Shown here in pieces: positions 10,381-19,762 of a DNA stretch of 55,000 nucleotides; positions within the stretch are counted from its first letter, which is position 1; each line of letters starts with the position of its first letter. Origin of the DNA: Aureibaculum sp. 2308TA14-22 (lineage in GTDB: Bacteria > Bacteroidota > Bacteroidia > Flavobacteriales > Flavobacteriaceae); NCBI RefSeq assembly GCF_040538665.1, contig NZ_JBEWXT010000001.1, forward strand, positions 770,001-825,000. Direction: 5' to 3'. Under the pieces are notes generated by a model. It was not told the DNA's origin. It saw nothing but the letters and a program-made list of their open reading frames with translations, and made no database searches. Both the position numbers and the translations under genes were made by a program.

Positions 10381-11478
10381 TTAATGGACAAAGATTGATT
10401 CCAATTTATTGCCTAAATCTCTTATTTTAACACCTGATAAGTTCGTTAAGATAACAATAACAATTTTTTCTTCTGGATACATTAAAAGTAGGGCAGTAGC
10501 ACCAATACCACCACCGGAATGCGAATAGCGGGGCGTATCGTTTTTTGATTTATCCGTAACAAAACCAATCCCGTAGGTGGTTTTCTTGCCATTACTCAAT
10601 GTCTGAGGCGTAACCAGTTTAGTAGCCGTCTCTTTTTTAATTAAAGTTGGGTTTATTATTTCATTTCCAAAAAGAATCAAATCTTCTGATGTAGATAGAA
10701 AACCTCCTCCAGCAGCTTTAAATTCATTATTTACTTCGCGACCTAGCACTATTTTGTCTTGATTGGTTTTGCGGTAAAAATCAGTTTTAAATGGAAGTTG
10801 TTTGTCTGAGGTTTCTAAAACCGTATTATTCATTTTTAATGGTTTAAAAACCACCTCTTCCATGTAATCTGCAAAGGGCTTGTCAGCGACTTTCTGTACC
10901 ACTTCACTTAGTAGGTTCCATCCATAGGTACTGTATTTGTAATCTGTTCCGGGTTTAAATAATAAGGGATCATCTTTAAAAATACCTAAACCTTCTGTAA
11001 TGGTCATTTTCTTATTTAAAATAAACTCAGAACCCTTGTAATGTCTTATTCCGGCAATATGCCCGCCAACTTGTCTAACGGTAAAGTCATATTTCTTTTT
11101 GGGATAGTTTGGTAGGTAATTATATATACTTTCATCAAAATCTAATTTTTCTTTATCTGCTAATATTGCCATAGCAAAAGCTGTCAATGATTTGGAAATA
11201 CTAGCAATTCTAAATAGGGTTTTGGAGGCATTAACCTTTGTTTGTTTTTCAATATTGGCATATCCAAATCCTTCTGAATACAGAATATCACCTTTTTTAG
11301 AGATAGCAATAGTCATTCCGGGAATTTTTTCTTGATCTAAAAACCGTAAAGCTATGGCTTTAACAGAGTCTATTTCTCTATGATAGTCTGTGGGTGGTGG
11401 AATATGCTTGGGTGGAGCTACTTGAGCTGAGCCAAAATTAAATATTAAACAAGAGAATATAAGCAGTAATTTTTTCAT
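10381..11478 (-). CDS. Beta-lactamase-fold serine hydrolase (AmiE-like candidate)
   Basis: A 365-residue exported serine hydrolase of the class C beta-lactamase/penicillin-binding-protein fold. A signal peptide (about residues 1-19) precedes a proline-rich linker. The catalytic SxxK is S93-I-S-K96; 'YSTYGWNLL' marks the second motif and 'HSGGGIG' the third. The start overlaps the stop of the namZ-like gene by one base (TAATG). In Bacillus subtilis a serine hydrolase of this fold, AmiE, is encoded with NamZ and removes peptides from MurNAc, so an amidase role in peptidoglycan recycling is a reasonable inference. It could equally be an esterase or a DD-peptidase. Confidence 0.85.
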   Translation of the reverse strand: MKKLLLIFSCLIFNFGSAQVAPPKHIPPPTDYHREIDSVKAIALRFLDQEKIPGMTIAISKKGDILYSEGFGYANIEKQTKVNASKTLFRIASISKSLTAFAMAILADKEKLDFDESIYNYLPNYPKKKYDFTVRQVGGHIAGIRHYKGSEFILNKKMTITEGLGIFKDDPLLFKPGTDYKYSTYGWNLLSEVVQKVADKPFADYMEEVVFKPLKMNNTVLETSDKQLPFKTDFYRKTNQDKIVLGREVNNEFKAAGGGFLSTSEDLILFGNEIINPTLIKKETATKLVTPQTLSNGKKTTYGIGFVTDKSKNDTPRYSHSGGGIGATALLLMYPEEKIVIVILTNLSGVKIRDLGNKLESIFVH

Positions 11479-12737
11479 TAGTTATAGATTAAGTATTTAG
11501 CCCTAGTTTTTTTAAAATTTTCAATATCGTTTTTCCATGTTTTTCTGATTTGATCGGTGGTCAGGCCGCTTTCAATTTGCTCCTGCATTTTTTTGGTTCC
11601 GGACAATCGCTCCAAATTTTTAAAAAAGGCAGCTTTGTTGTTGCTGTTATTATAAGTTTCAATAAGCCAATCTAAATTAATGGATTTCAAATTTTTAACT
11701 TTTCTTAAATCTTTTCCATAACAAAGAACTCCATTATGTTTTGGGTTTTTAGCTCCCTCATTAGGTCGCGGTGTAAATGTAAAAGAGAATTGATCTTTTG
11801 GCAGGTTTGGAGATCCAAATATTTGAAATTGCATTTCGGTGCCACGGCCTGCACTAATATCGGTTCTTTCAAAAAAGCAAAGACTGGGGTATAAATTTAT
11901 AGATGTATCGTTCGGTAGGTTTGGCGATGGTTTTATAGGTAAACTGTAAGGTGTTTGGTGCGTATAGTTTTTTAAAGACATAACGGTTAAATCACATTGC
12001 ACACCTTTATCAAGCCATTTTTCTCCGTTAATCATTTTAGCGTATTCGCCTATGGTCATACCATATACAATGGGTACGGGGTGCATAGCCACAAAGCTTT
12101 TATGTTCTTCTTCTCTAATTGGACCATCAATATAGTGAGCGTTAGGGTTGGGTCTGTCTATTACAATTAATGGAATATTGGCTTCAGCACAAGCTTCCAT
12201 AACATAGTGTAGGGTAGAGATGTAGGTATAGAACCTGGCACCAACATCTTGAATGTCAAAAATAACAATATCTAAATCTTTTAATTGCTCAGGTGTGGGC
12301 TTTCTATTTTTACCATATAATGATATAGAGGGTAGTCCTGTAATAGGATCTTTACCATCGGCAATTTTTTCACCAGCATCAGCTTTTCCTCTAAATCCGT
12401 GCTCGGGTGCAAACACCTTTTTCACATCAATATTTAACGAAATTAATGTATCAACTAGGTGTGTAAAACCATTATTTTCATTTTTCACAACACTAGTGTG
12501 GTTACCTACAATACCTACATTTTTTTGTTTAATTAAAGATAAGTAATCTACTGGTTTTGTAATTATTATGTCTTTGTTGAAAACATTGTATGACAAGCTG
12601 TCATGTACTGAATTTTGACTAATTTCATCATTTTTTCTGGTATTTTCATTTGCTGATTTCCCTTTGCAGGAAATCAATACAAAAACCAAAATAAAAACCC
12701 AAAAGAAATACGTACTTTTGAAATTGAAATTTATCAT
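11478..12737 (-). CDS. DUF1343 exo-beta-N-acetylmuramidase NamZ-like lipoprotein
   Basis: A 419-residue DUF1343 protein, the family that includes NamZ, which removes MurNAc from the non-reducing end of peptidoglycan fragments. The lipobox 'VLISC' (C24) places it on the envelope. Typical segments are 'GFRGKADAGE', 'DIQDVGARFYTY', 'IDRPNPN' and 'GRGTEMQFQIFG'. It is the first gene of a two-gene operon with a serine hydrolase. Its ATG is only 5 bp from the start of the divergent permease gene, so its promoter should lie within that gene; I found no exact TAnnTTTG there on the minus strand. Confidence 0.88.
   Translation of the reverse strand: MINFNFKSTYFFWVFILVFVLISCKGKSANENTRKNDEISQNSVHDSLSYNVFNKDIIITKPVDYLSLIKQKNVGIVGNHTSVVKNENNGFTHLVDTLISLNIDVKKVFAPEHGFRGKADAGEKIADGKDPITGLPSISLYGKNRKPTPEQLKDLDIVIFDIQDVGARFYTYISTLHYVMEACAEANIPLIVIDRPNPNAHYIDGPIREEEHKSFVAMHPVPIVYGMTIGEYAKMINGEKWLDKGVQCDLTVMSLKNYTHQTPYSLPIKPSPNLPNDTSINLYPSLCFFERTDISAGRGTEMQFQIFGSPNLPKDQFSFTFTPRPNEGAKNPKHNGVLCYGKDLRKVKNLKSINLDWLIETYNNSNNKAAFFKNLERLSGTKKMQEQIESGLTTDQIRKTWKNDIENFKKTRAKYLIYN
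12713..12720 (+). promoter_or_regulatory. Candidate -7 promoter for the permease gene, inside the divergent namZ-like ORF
   Basis: TACTTTTG matches TAnnTTTG exactly and lies 22 bases before the TTG start at 12743, within the first codons of the opposite-strand gene. No clear -33 element was found. Confidence 0.45.
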
Positions 12738-12742
12738 AAGAT

Positions 12743-13975
12743 TTGAATTACGAGTTATTTATAGCTAAGAGAATTATTGTTGGAAAACAGTATAAAAGTA
12801 GTATATCTTCATCAATAATAAAAATTGCCATAACGGCAATTGCCTTGGGAATTATTATTATGCTAATTTCTATTGCCACTACCGTTGGTCTTCAAAAAAA
12901 GATTAAAGAAAAAATATCAGGATTTAATGGACACATTCAAATTGCGAATTATGAAGATAATAACTCACAAATTAGCATAAGTCCAATTTCCATTCACCAA
13001 GATTTTTATCCTGAATTTAAAAATGTTACAGGAATAAAAAATGTGCAAAGTTTTGCCACTAAAGCAGGGATAATAAGAACAGAATCAGATTTTGAAGGTG
13101 TAATTTTTAAAGGTGTAAATAGCGATTATGATTGGTCATTCTTTCAAAATTATTTAATAGAAGGTGACTTGTTGGAAATTACAGATAAAACATCTAATAA
13201 CGTTTTGATTTCTAAACATATTTCAGATAGGTTAAGACTAAAACTTGGTGATAAGTTAAATCTGTTTTTTATAAAAGAAGATGGTTCTCCGCCCAATAGA
13301 AGAACACCAAAGGTTGTGGGGATATATAACTCAGGCTATAAAGAGTTTGACGAAAATTATCTTATTGGCGATATAAAGCATGTGCAACGTCTAAATAAAT
13401 GGCAGTCAGACCAAATTGGTGGCTTTGAAGTATTATTGGATGATTTTGATAGGTTAGAAGAAAAAGGAACAGAAGTTTACAATCAAGTAGGTTCAACGCT
13501 TAACGCACAAACTATTTCTGAAAAATACGGTCCAATTTTCGAATGGTTGGAGTTGTTGAATACCAATATTGTTGTAATTATTGTAATTATGATTTTAATT
13601 GCTGGTATAAATATGATTACAGCTTTGCTTGTTTTGATTTTGGAACGTACGCAAATGATAGGTATTTTAAAATCGTTGGGTAGCAACAATTGGAGTATCA
13701 GAAAAGTATTTTTATATAATGCATCTTACCTAATCGCCAAGGGCTTATTTTGGGGTAATATCATTGGTATTGGATTATTGTTGGCACAAAAATATTTTGG
13801 CTTTATAAAATTGAACCCTGAAAATTACTATGTGAGTGAAGCCCCTGTCTATATTAGTATTGGGGCAGTTTTAATACTTAATATTTGTACATTAATTTTA
13901 TGTATGTTAATGTTGTTAATTCCTTCATATATAGTTAGTAAAATTAACCCTGTAAAAGCGATAAAATTTGATTAA
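12743..13975 (+). CDS. ABC transporter permease of the LolC/E (FtsX-like) family
   Basis: A 410-residue inner-membrane permease: one N-terminal membrane helix (about 26-50), a large periplasmic domain, and three C-terminal helices (about 270-400). This is the LolC/LolE/MacB-type layout used to move lipoproteins or other envelope substrates. The start is a TTG; it gives 'MNYELFIAKRI', which fits how family members begin, and no ATG is available before the first membrane helix. No ATPase gene is adjacent, so the partner is encoded elsewhere. A lipoprotein-release role is inferred from the family. Confidence 0.85.
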   Translation: MNYELFIAKRIIVGKQYKSSISSSIIKIAITAIALGIIIMLISIATTVGLQKKIKEKISGFNGHIQIANYEDNNSQISISPISIHQDFYPEFKNVTGIKNVQSFATKAGIIRTESDFEGVIFKGVNSDYDWSFFQNYLIEGDLLEITDKTSNNVLISKHISDRLRLKLGDKLNLFFIKEDGSPPNRRTPKVVGIYNSGYKEFDENYLIGDIKHVQRLNKWQSDQIGGFEVLLDDFDRLEEKGTEVYNQVGSTLNAQTISEKYGPIFEWLELLNTNIVVIIVIMILIAGINMITALLVLILERTQMIGILKSLGSNNWSIRKVFLYNASYLIAKGLFWGNIIGIGLLLAQKYFGFIKLNPENYYVSEAPVYISIGAVLILNICTLILCMLMLLIPSYIVSKINPVKAIKFD

Positions 13976-13980
13976 ATTTG
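13973..13980 (+). promoter_or_regulatory. Candidate -7 promoter element for lpdA
   Basis: TAAATTTG matches TAnnTTTG and overlaps the stop codon of the upstream permease gene. It would give a leader of about 60 nt before the lpdA ATG. No -33 element was recognised. Confidence 0.4.
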
Positions 13981-14044
13981 TAAACTTTTCTTTGTATAAA
14001 GAATCTAGTATTAGATTTATTAATAAATTGATAAAAATCATAAA

Positions 14045-15430
14045 ATGAAGTACGACATTATTATCATTGGAAGTGGACCTGGAGGTTACGTAACTGCCAT
14101 TAGAGCATCTCAATTAGGTTTTAAAGTTGCTGTTGTTGAAAAAGAAAATCTGGGCGGCATATGTCTCAATTGGGGCTGTATCCCAACAAAGGCGTTGTTA
14201 AAAAGTGCTCAAGTATATGATTATTTAAAGCATGTAGATGCTTACGGTTTAAAAGCAAAAGAAATTGATAAAGATTTTTCTGCGGTTATTAAACGTAGCC
14301 GTAATGTAGCAGACGGTATGAGCAAAGGCGTTCAGTTTTTGATGAAAAAAAACAAGATAGATGTCATTGACGGATTTGGAAAAGTAAAAGCGGGTAAAAA
14401 AGTTGATGTTACCCATAATGATAAAACTTCGGAGTATACAGCAGATCATATTATTATTGCTACTGGTGCACGTTCGCGTGAATTACCATTTTTACCTATT
14501 GATGGTAAAAAAGTAATTGGATATAGAGAGGCTATGTCTTTGCCAAAACAGCCTAAAAAGATGATTGTAGTTGGTTCGGGTGCCATTGGGGTTGAGTTTG
14601 CGTATTTTTATCATGCTATGGGTACAGAAGTAACGATTGTTGAGTATTTACCGAATTTAGTGCCGTTGGAGGACGACGATGTTTCCAAACAATTTGGACG
14701 TTCTTTTAAAAAGTCGGGTATTAAAGTGATGACCGAAAGTAGTGTAACCAAGGTAGATACTTCAGGTAGTGGAGTAAAAGCGACAGTTAAAACCAAAAAA
14801 GGCGAGGAAATATTGGAAGCGGATATTATATTGTCAGCCGTTGGTATTAAAACCAATATTGAAAATATAGGGTTAGAAGATGTAGGCATTGCCACAGATA
14901 AAGACAAAATCATCGTAAACGATTTTTACCAAACCAATTTGCCAGGGTATTATGCCATTGGTGATGTAGTTGATGGGCCAGCCTTAGCTCACGTTGCTTC
15001 TGCAGAAGGTATTACTTGTGTAGAGAAAATTGCAGGGTTAAATCCCGAAGCTATTGATTATGGTAATGTTCCGGGTTGTACTTACGCTACACCAGAGATT
15101 GCCAGTGTTGGTATGACTGAGGCTCAAGCTAAAGAAGCTGGTTATGAACTGAAAATTGGAAAATTTCCATTCTCGGCATCAGGTAAGGCTCAAGCTGCTG
15201 GAAATTCCGAGGGATTTGTAAAAGTAATTTTTGATGCCAAATATGGCGAATGGTTGGGTTGCCACATGATTGGTGCCGGCGTAACCGATATGATTGCAGA
15301 AGCCGTTTTAGGAAGAAAATTAGAAACTACTGGTCATGAAGTGTTAAAAGCCATACATCCACATCCAACAATGAGCGAAGCTGTAATGGAAGCTGTTGCT
15401 GATGCTTATGATGAAGTGATACATTTGTAG
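14045..15430 (+). CDS. lpdA: Dihydrolipoyl dehydrogenase (E3)
   Basis: A 461-residue FAD-dependent disulfide oxidoreductase that reoxidises lipoamide in 2-oxoacid dehydrogenase or glycine cleavage complexes. The N-terminal FAD fold is 'IIIGSGPGGYVTA'; the redox disulfide is C40/C45 in 'CLNWGC'; the NAD fold is 'GSGAIGVEFA'; and the C-terminal catalytic segment is 'HPHPTMSEAVMEA' with the active-site histidine. Length is normal. It is not next to E1 or E2 genes, so it probably serves several complexes as a stand-alone E3. Confidence 0.95.
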   Translation: MKYDIIIIGSGPGGYVTAIRASQLGFKVAVVEKENLGGICLNWGCIPTKALLKSAQVYDYLKHVDAYGLKAKEIDKDFSAVIKRSRNVADGMSKGVQFLMKKNKIDVIDGFGKVKAGKKVDVTHNDKTSEYTADHIIIATGARSRELPFLPIDGKKVIGYREAMSLPKQPKKMIVVGSGAIGVEFAYFYHAMGTEVTIVEYLPNLVPLEDDDVSKQFGRSFKKSGIKVMTESSVTKVDTSGSGVKATVKTKKGEEILEADIILSAVGIKTNIENIGLEDVGIATDKDKIIVNDFYQTNLPGYYAIGDVVDGPALAHVASAEGITCVEKIAGLNPEAIDYGNVPGCTYATPEIASVGMTEAQAKEAGYELKIGKFPFSASGKAQAAGNSEGFVKVIFDAKYGEWLGCHMIGAGVTDMIAEAVLGRKLETTGHEVLKAIHPHPTMSEAVMEAVADAYDEVIHL

Positions 15431-15698
15431 AGGTTAGAGGTTCTTAGATTATAAGTTATTTCAATATTTTTTACTTTAGGATGTTATTATATATTAATTT
15501 CCAGTAAAGCATTTGTGGTTTCTTTTATTTTTTAAAAATGTTATTTATTTTGATAATAATTATGTAAATAGTACAAAGATTTAAGTATTTTCTATATTTC
15601 TACACTATGTTTTTCAGTAATTTTCATCAGAATGAAAAAACAACAGTTTTACTTAACACATATTATTTCCCTAATTTTAACCCTACTAAACGAAATAA
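15431..15698. other. 268-bp AT-rich intergenic region
   Basis: No gene is supported here. A 25-codon open frame (15632-15712) begins with ATG and overlaps the ppk2 start, but nothing else supports it. I saw no TAnnTTTG match or terminator-like hairpin after lpdA. Confidence 0.5.
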
Positions 15699-16556
15699 AT
15701 GAGCATAAATAAATATATAGTTACGAGCCCTATAAAACTAGAAAAAAAAACAACAAAAGAAGTTGATGCCGAGGCTCAAGAAAAACTCAAAAAAGCTAGA
15801 AAACAACTGAGCGAACTTCAAGATACCATGTATGCCCATGGTAAATATAGTATGTTGGTTTGTTTACAAGGAATGGACACTGCGGGCAAGGACAGTTTAA
15901 TACGCGAAGTTTTTAAACAGGTAAATGCTAGGGGAGTTGTGGTACATAGTTTTAAAGTGCCTACGGATAAAGAATTAAAACACGATTTTTTATGGCGTCA
16001 TTATATTGCTCTTCCAGAAAGGGGTAAAATTGGCGTGTTTAATCGTACTCATTATGAAAATGTGTTGGTTACTAGAGTACATCCTGAATACATTTTAGGA
16101 GAAAAAATTCCTTCGGTAAGAGAAATTGAAGATGTCAATGATGATTTTTTCCATAAAAGAATGGAGAATATCAATAATTTTGAAAACCATATTGTTGAAA
16201 ATGGAACTATCGTTTTAAAATTCTTTTTACACATTTCAAAAGAAGAGCAAAAAAATAGATTATTAAGACGTATTGAGAAGAAAAGTAAAAACTGGAAATT
16301 TTCTTCGGGTGATTTAAAAGAACGCAAACTTTGGGATAAGTACCAGGAATGTTATGAAGATGCTATCAACAGAACTTCAACAGAAAAAGCACCATGGTAT
16401 ATTATTCCTGCTGATGATAAACCTACCGCAAGAGCTATTGTAGCACAGACTATTTTAGAAACTTTAGAAAATTATAAAGATATTAAAGCTCCCGAATTGG
16501 ATGATGAGACCAAAGTTAGGTTAGGGGAATTTAAAGAGCAATTAAGAAATGATTAA
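15699..16556 (+). CDS. ppk2: PPK2-family polyphosphate kinase
   Basis: A 285-residue single-domain PPK2 enzyme, which moves phosphate between inorganic polyphosphate and nucleotides. Walker A is 'GMDTAGKDS' at about 58-66; Walker B/lid elements are 'FNRTHYENVLVTRVHPE'. The N-terminal 40 residues form a charged helix, as in the 'polyphosphate:nucleotide phosphotransferase' subgroup. Whether it prefers AMP, ADP or both cannot be told by eye. It stands alone between lpdA and the M28 peptidase. Confidence 0.88.
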   Translation: MSINKYIVTSPIKLEKKTTKEVDAEAQEKLKKARKQLSELQDTMYAHGKYSMLVCLQGMDTAGKDSLIREVFKQVNARGVVVHSFKVPTDKELKHDFLWRHYIALPERGKIGVFNRTHYENVLVTRVHPEYILGEKIPSVREIEDVNDDFFHKRMENINNFENHIVENGTIVLKFFLHISKEEQKNRLLRRIEKKSKNWKFSSGDLKERKLWDKYQECYEDAINRTSTEKAPWYIIPADDKPTARAIVAQTILETLENYKDIKAPELDDETKVRLGEFKEQLRND

Positions 16557-16624
16557 ATAACTTAAACTCAAAAAGGATTCGTAATTCTTTCTAGGTTTAG
16601 TTTCAATTAAAGATAAAATAAGAA

Positions 16625-18016
16625 ATGAAAAGAATAATATTATTACCTATTATATTACTATTCGCTATAAGCTTGTTCGGCCAAACAGAAGCTCAGAAGG
16701 ACTCGGTACAATTAAGACAAATTTATACAAAAGCACTGACCAAAGGGAAAAGTCACCAATGGCTTCATCATTTAACCAAAAAAGTTGGTCATCGCTTAGC
16801 AGGTTCGGAAGGCGATAAAAACGCTGTGGCATGGGCAAAAGCAGAGCTGGACAAGTTAGGCCTTACTAAGGTTTGGCTACAGCCCGTTACAGTACCGCAT
16901 TGGGTTCGAGGTGATAAGGAAGCAGCTCATATAGAAACCCAATATGGCAATTTTAATATTGATATAAGAGCATTGGGCGGATCTATTGCAACTCCTAAAG
17001 AAGGTCTTTTGGCCGAAGTAATTGAGGTTAAAAGCTTAAAAGAGGTTGAAGAATTGGGCGAAAAAGTTAAAGGTAAAATAGTTTTTTACAATGGTACAAT
17101 GCCAGCCGAAAAAATTGAAACGTTTAGAGCTTACGGTGCTTCGGTTGGTCAGCGTGTTAATGGTGCGGCAGTTGCCGGAAAATATGGTGCCGTTGGTGCC
17201 ATAGTGCGTTCAATGACTACTAAATTGGATAATGTACCGCATACGGGTACTATGCGATATGGCGATATTGAAGAAAATCGAAAAATTCCTACTGCGGCTA
17301 TAAGTACCAATAGTGCAGAAATGTTGAGTAAATTATTAGAGCAAAAAGATAAAATGAAGCTTAAGTTTTATTTTAAGCAAAACTGCAAAAATCTACCAGA
17401 AACTCAATCCTATAATGTAATTGGTGAAATTGAAGGGCTTAACTACCCTAATGAAATTATGGTAGTTGGAGGGCATTTAGATTCTTGGGATTTAGGAGAG
17501 GGTGCTCATGATGACGGTGCAGGTGTTGTACAATCAATGGAAGTATTAAGGTTGTTCAAAGAACTAAAAATAAAACCTAAAAGAACATTAAGAGTAGTAT
17601 TATTTGCCAACGAAGAGTTTGGATTAAGTGGGGGAACAGCTTATGCCGCTGAAGCCGAAAAGAAAAAAGAGAACCATATTGTAGCTCTGGAATCAGATGC
17701 TGGAGGGTTTACCCCACGTGGATTTGGTTTTACAAGTAATGACAATAATTACAATCAGGTTTTGAATTGGAAATCACTATTTGAACCTTACAATATTCAC
17801 ATATTTGCTAGAGGTGGAGGTGGAGCCGATATTGGTCCATTAAAAAAGAACGACAATGTGTTATTGGGATTAAGACCGGATTCTCAACGTTATTTTGACT
17901 ATCATCATACCGAGGCTGATGTTTTCGAAGCCGTTAATAAACGCGAATTAGAGTTAGGAGCAGCATCAATGGCTTCAATAATCTATTTATTTGATAAATA
18001 TGGAATTAATAATTAG
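16625..18016 (+). CDS. M28-family metallopeptidase, carboxypeptidase Q-like
   Basis: A 463-residue exported zinc aminopeptidase/carboxypeptidase-type enzyme. The signal peptide ends near residue 19 (SLFGQ). A PA-like insert region precedes the catalytic domain. Metal and catalytic residues are in 'GGHLDSWDLGEGAHDDGAG' (H, D), 'FANEEFGLSGG' (E-E), 'ESDAGGF' (D) and 'YHHTEADVFEAV' (H). The layout resembles plasma glutamate carboxypeptidase (carboxypeptidase Q). It probably digests peptides in the periplasm. It ends 26 bases before menD, with no visible functional tie. Confidence 0.88.
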   Translation: MKRIILLPIILLFAISLFGQTEAQKDSVQLRQIYTKALTKGKSHQWLHHLTKKVGHRLAGSEGDKNAVAWAKAELDKLGLTKVWLQPVTVPHWVRGDKEAAHIETQYGNFNIDIRALGGSIATPKEGLLAEVIEVKSLKEVEELGEKVKGKIVFYNGTMPAEKIETFRAYGASVGQRVNGAAVAGKYGAVGAIVRSMTTKLDNVPHTGTMRYGDIEENRKIPTAAISTNSAEMLSKLLEQKDKMKLKFYFKQNCKNLPETQSYNVIGEIEGLNYPNEIMVVGGHLDSWDLGEGAHDDGAGVVQSMEVLRLFKELKIKPKRTLRVVLFANEEFGLSGGTAYAAEAEKKKENHIVALESDAGGFTPRGFGFTSNDNNYNQVLNWKSLFEPYNIHIFARGGGGADIGPLKKNDNVLLGLRPDSQRYFDYHHTEADVFEAVNKRELELGAASMASIIYLFDKYGINN

Positions 18017-18042
18017 CAACCTCAATTAAAGGAATTAACTTA

Positions 18043-19704
18043 ATGACCTACTCTAAAAAGCAACTTTCTCAATTAGTCGTAGAAAGCTGTGTGGCTTTTA
18101 ATATAGAACACGTAATTATTTCTCCAGGTTCTCGTAATGCACCTTTAACTATAGGTTTTACAAATCATTCTAAAATTAAAACATATAGTGTTGTTGATGA
18201 ACGCTGTGCGGCTTTTTTTGGATTAGGTATTGCTCAGCAAACTCAAAAACCAGTAGCCTTAGTTTGTACTTCTGGTTCTGCGTTGTTGAATTATTATCCT
18301 GCAATTGCCGAGGCATTTTATAGTAATATTCCGTTAATTATTGTTTCTGCTGATAGACCTGAGCACATGATTGATATTGGTGATGGACAAACCATACGCC
18401 AAGAAAATGTATTTGCTAATCACAGTCTTTTCAATGCAAATTTAATCGAAGATGAAAATTCCTTAAAGAAAAATATTCGATTGGTTTCTAACGCTTTAGA
18501 AATTTGTATCGAAAAAAACGGACCTGTGCATATAAATGTGCCTTTTGATGAACCATTATACGAGACAACTGAAAGTTGTAGAATAAATACTATTGATGGA
18601 AAGATTATGTCTGTTAAAAAGGAGATAGATTATAATTTGAAAGATTTTATTGACATCTGGAATAAATCAGCGAAAAAAATAGTTTTAATAGGTTCTCATT
18701 ATCCTGATGAAAGGTTGGAACAATATTTAATTGAATTGGTATCAGATGAATCTGTATTGATGTTTACAGAAACCACTTCTAATGTCCATCATCCAAAATT
18801 TATAAATAGTATTGATAAACTGATTTTCCCTTTAGCAGATAATGATTTTGATAAGTTAAAGCCAGATATTTTACTTACACTGGGCGGAATGATAGTTTCA
18901 AAAAAAGTAAAGCAATTTTTAAGAATTCATCGACCAAAACATCATTGGCATTTAGATGGTGAGAATGCACCAGACACCTTTCACTGCTTGACACATCATT
19001 TTGAAATAAAATCGAGCTCGTTTTTCAGCCTTTTTTTAAAAGAAACAAAACCTGTAAAAAGTACTTATCAAAACTATTGGTTAACTGTTAAAAGGGACAG
19101 AAGTAAAAAACATAAACAATTTTTGGAACAAGTCGTGTTTTCTGATTTTAAGGTTTTTGATATTATTTTAAGTAAGCTTCCTAATAATGTGCACTTACAA
19201 TTGGGAAATAGTTCGATTATACGTTACGCACAGTTATTTGAAAACAATCCAACAGTTAAAGTCTTTTGCAATAGAGGTACAAGTGGTATAGATGGTAGTA
19301 CTTCTACGGCTATTGGTGCGGCATATAGTTCAACGGAACAAACTATTTTCATAACAGGAGATGTTAGTTTTTTTTATGATAGTAATGCATTATGGAATAA
19401 ATACATACCCTCAAATTTTAGGGTTATTGTAGTAAATAATGGAGGTGGGGGCATTTTTAAAATTTTACCAGGACCTCAAAAAACAGAGGCTTTGGATTAT
19501 TTTGAAACTCCTCACAACCTTTCTGCTGAACATTTATGTAAAATGTATCAGTTGGAATATAAAAAGGCTACCAACAAGGAGGAATTGTTATATCAATTAG
19601 AAACTTTTTTCAATAATTCTAAACAACCAAAAGTATTGGAAATTTTTACTCCAAATACTATAAATGACAAAGTACTAAAGAACTATTTTAAAACTATTCA
19701 ATAA
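18043..19704 (+). CDS. menD: 2-succinyl-5-enolpyruvyl-6-hydroxy-3-cyclohexene-1-carboxylate synthase
   Basis: A 553-residue thiamine-diphosphate enzyme that joins isochorismate and 2-oxoglutarate in menaquinone synthesis. N-terminal hallmarks are 'ISPGSRNAPLTIGF' and 'DERCAAFFGLGIAQ'; 'SADRPEHMIDIGDGQTIRQ' is a strong MenD signature. The ThDP/Mg binding segment is 'TGDVSFFYDSNALW' near residue 445, followed by 'NNGGGGIFKILPG'. Menaquinone is the usual quinone in this phylum. menB lies 1.4 kb downstream, separated by an opposite-strand gene, and a strong terminator follows menD, so the two are not one transcript. Confidence 0.95.
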   Translation: MTYSKKQLSQLVVESCVAFNIEHVIISPGSRNAPLTIGFTNHSKIKTYSVVDERCAAFFGLGIAQQTQKPVALVCTSGSALLNYYPAIAEAFYSNIPLIIVSADRPEHMIDIGDGQTIRQENVFANHSLFNANLIEDENSLKKNIRLVSNALEICIEKNGPVHINVPFDEPLYETTESCRINTIDGKIMSVKKEIDYNLKDFIDIWNKSAKKIVLIGSHYPDERLEQYLIELVSDESVLMFTETTSNVHHPKFINSIDKLIFPLADNDFDKLKPDILLTLGGMIVSKKVKQFLRIHRPKHHWHLDGENAPDTFHCLTHHFEIKSSSFFSLFLKETKPVKSTYQNYWLTVKRDRSKKHKQFLEQVVFSDFKVFDIILSKLPNNVHLQLGNSSIIRYAQLFENNPTVKVFCNRGTSGIDGSTSTAIGAAYSSTEQTIFITGDVSFFYDSNALWNKYIPSNFRVIVVNNGGGGIFKILPGPQKTEALDYFETPHNLSAEHLCKMYQLEYKKATNKEELLYQLETFFNNSKQPKVLEIFTPNTINDKVLKNYFKTIQ

Positions 19705-19741
19705 AAAACCTCGATTGGTTTGAGCCTAATCGAGGTTTTTT
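19703..19741 (+). terminator. Intrinsic terminator after menD
   Basis: A 14-bp stem with A tract on the left and T tract on the right (19703-19716 with 19728-19741) begins in the menD stop codon. Because of the A tract it may also act for the convergent gene whose 3' end is at 19763. Confidence 0.85.
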
Positions 19742-19762
19742 AATTTTGTCTAACGTATAAGC

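Noticed and set aside
15632-15712. A 25-codon ATG frame with a hydrophobic middle that overlaps the ppk2 start.
   Set aside because: No promoter or conservation evidence can be given, and such short frames are expected by chance in AT-rich DNA.
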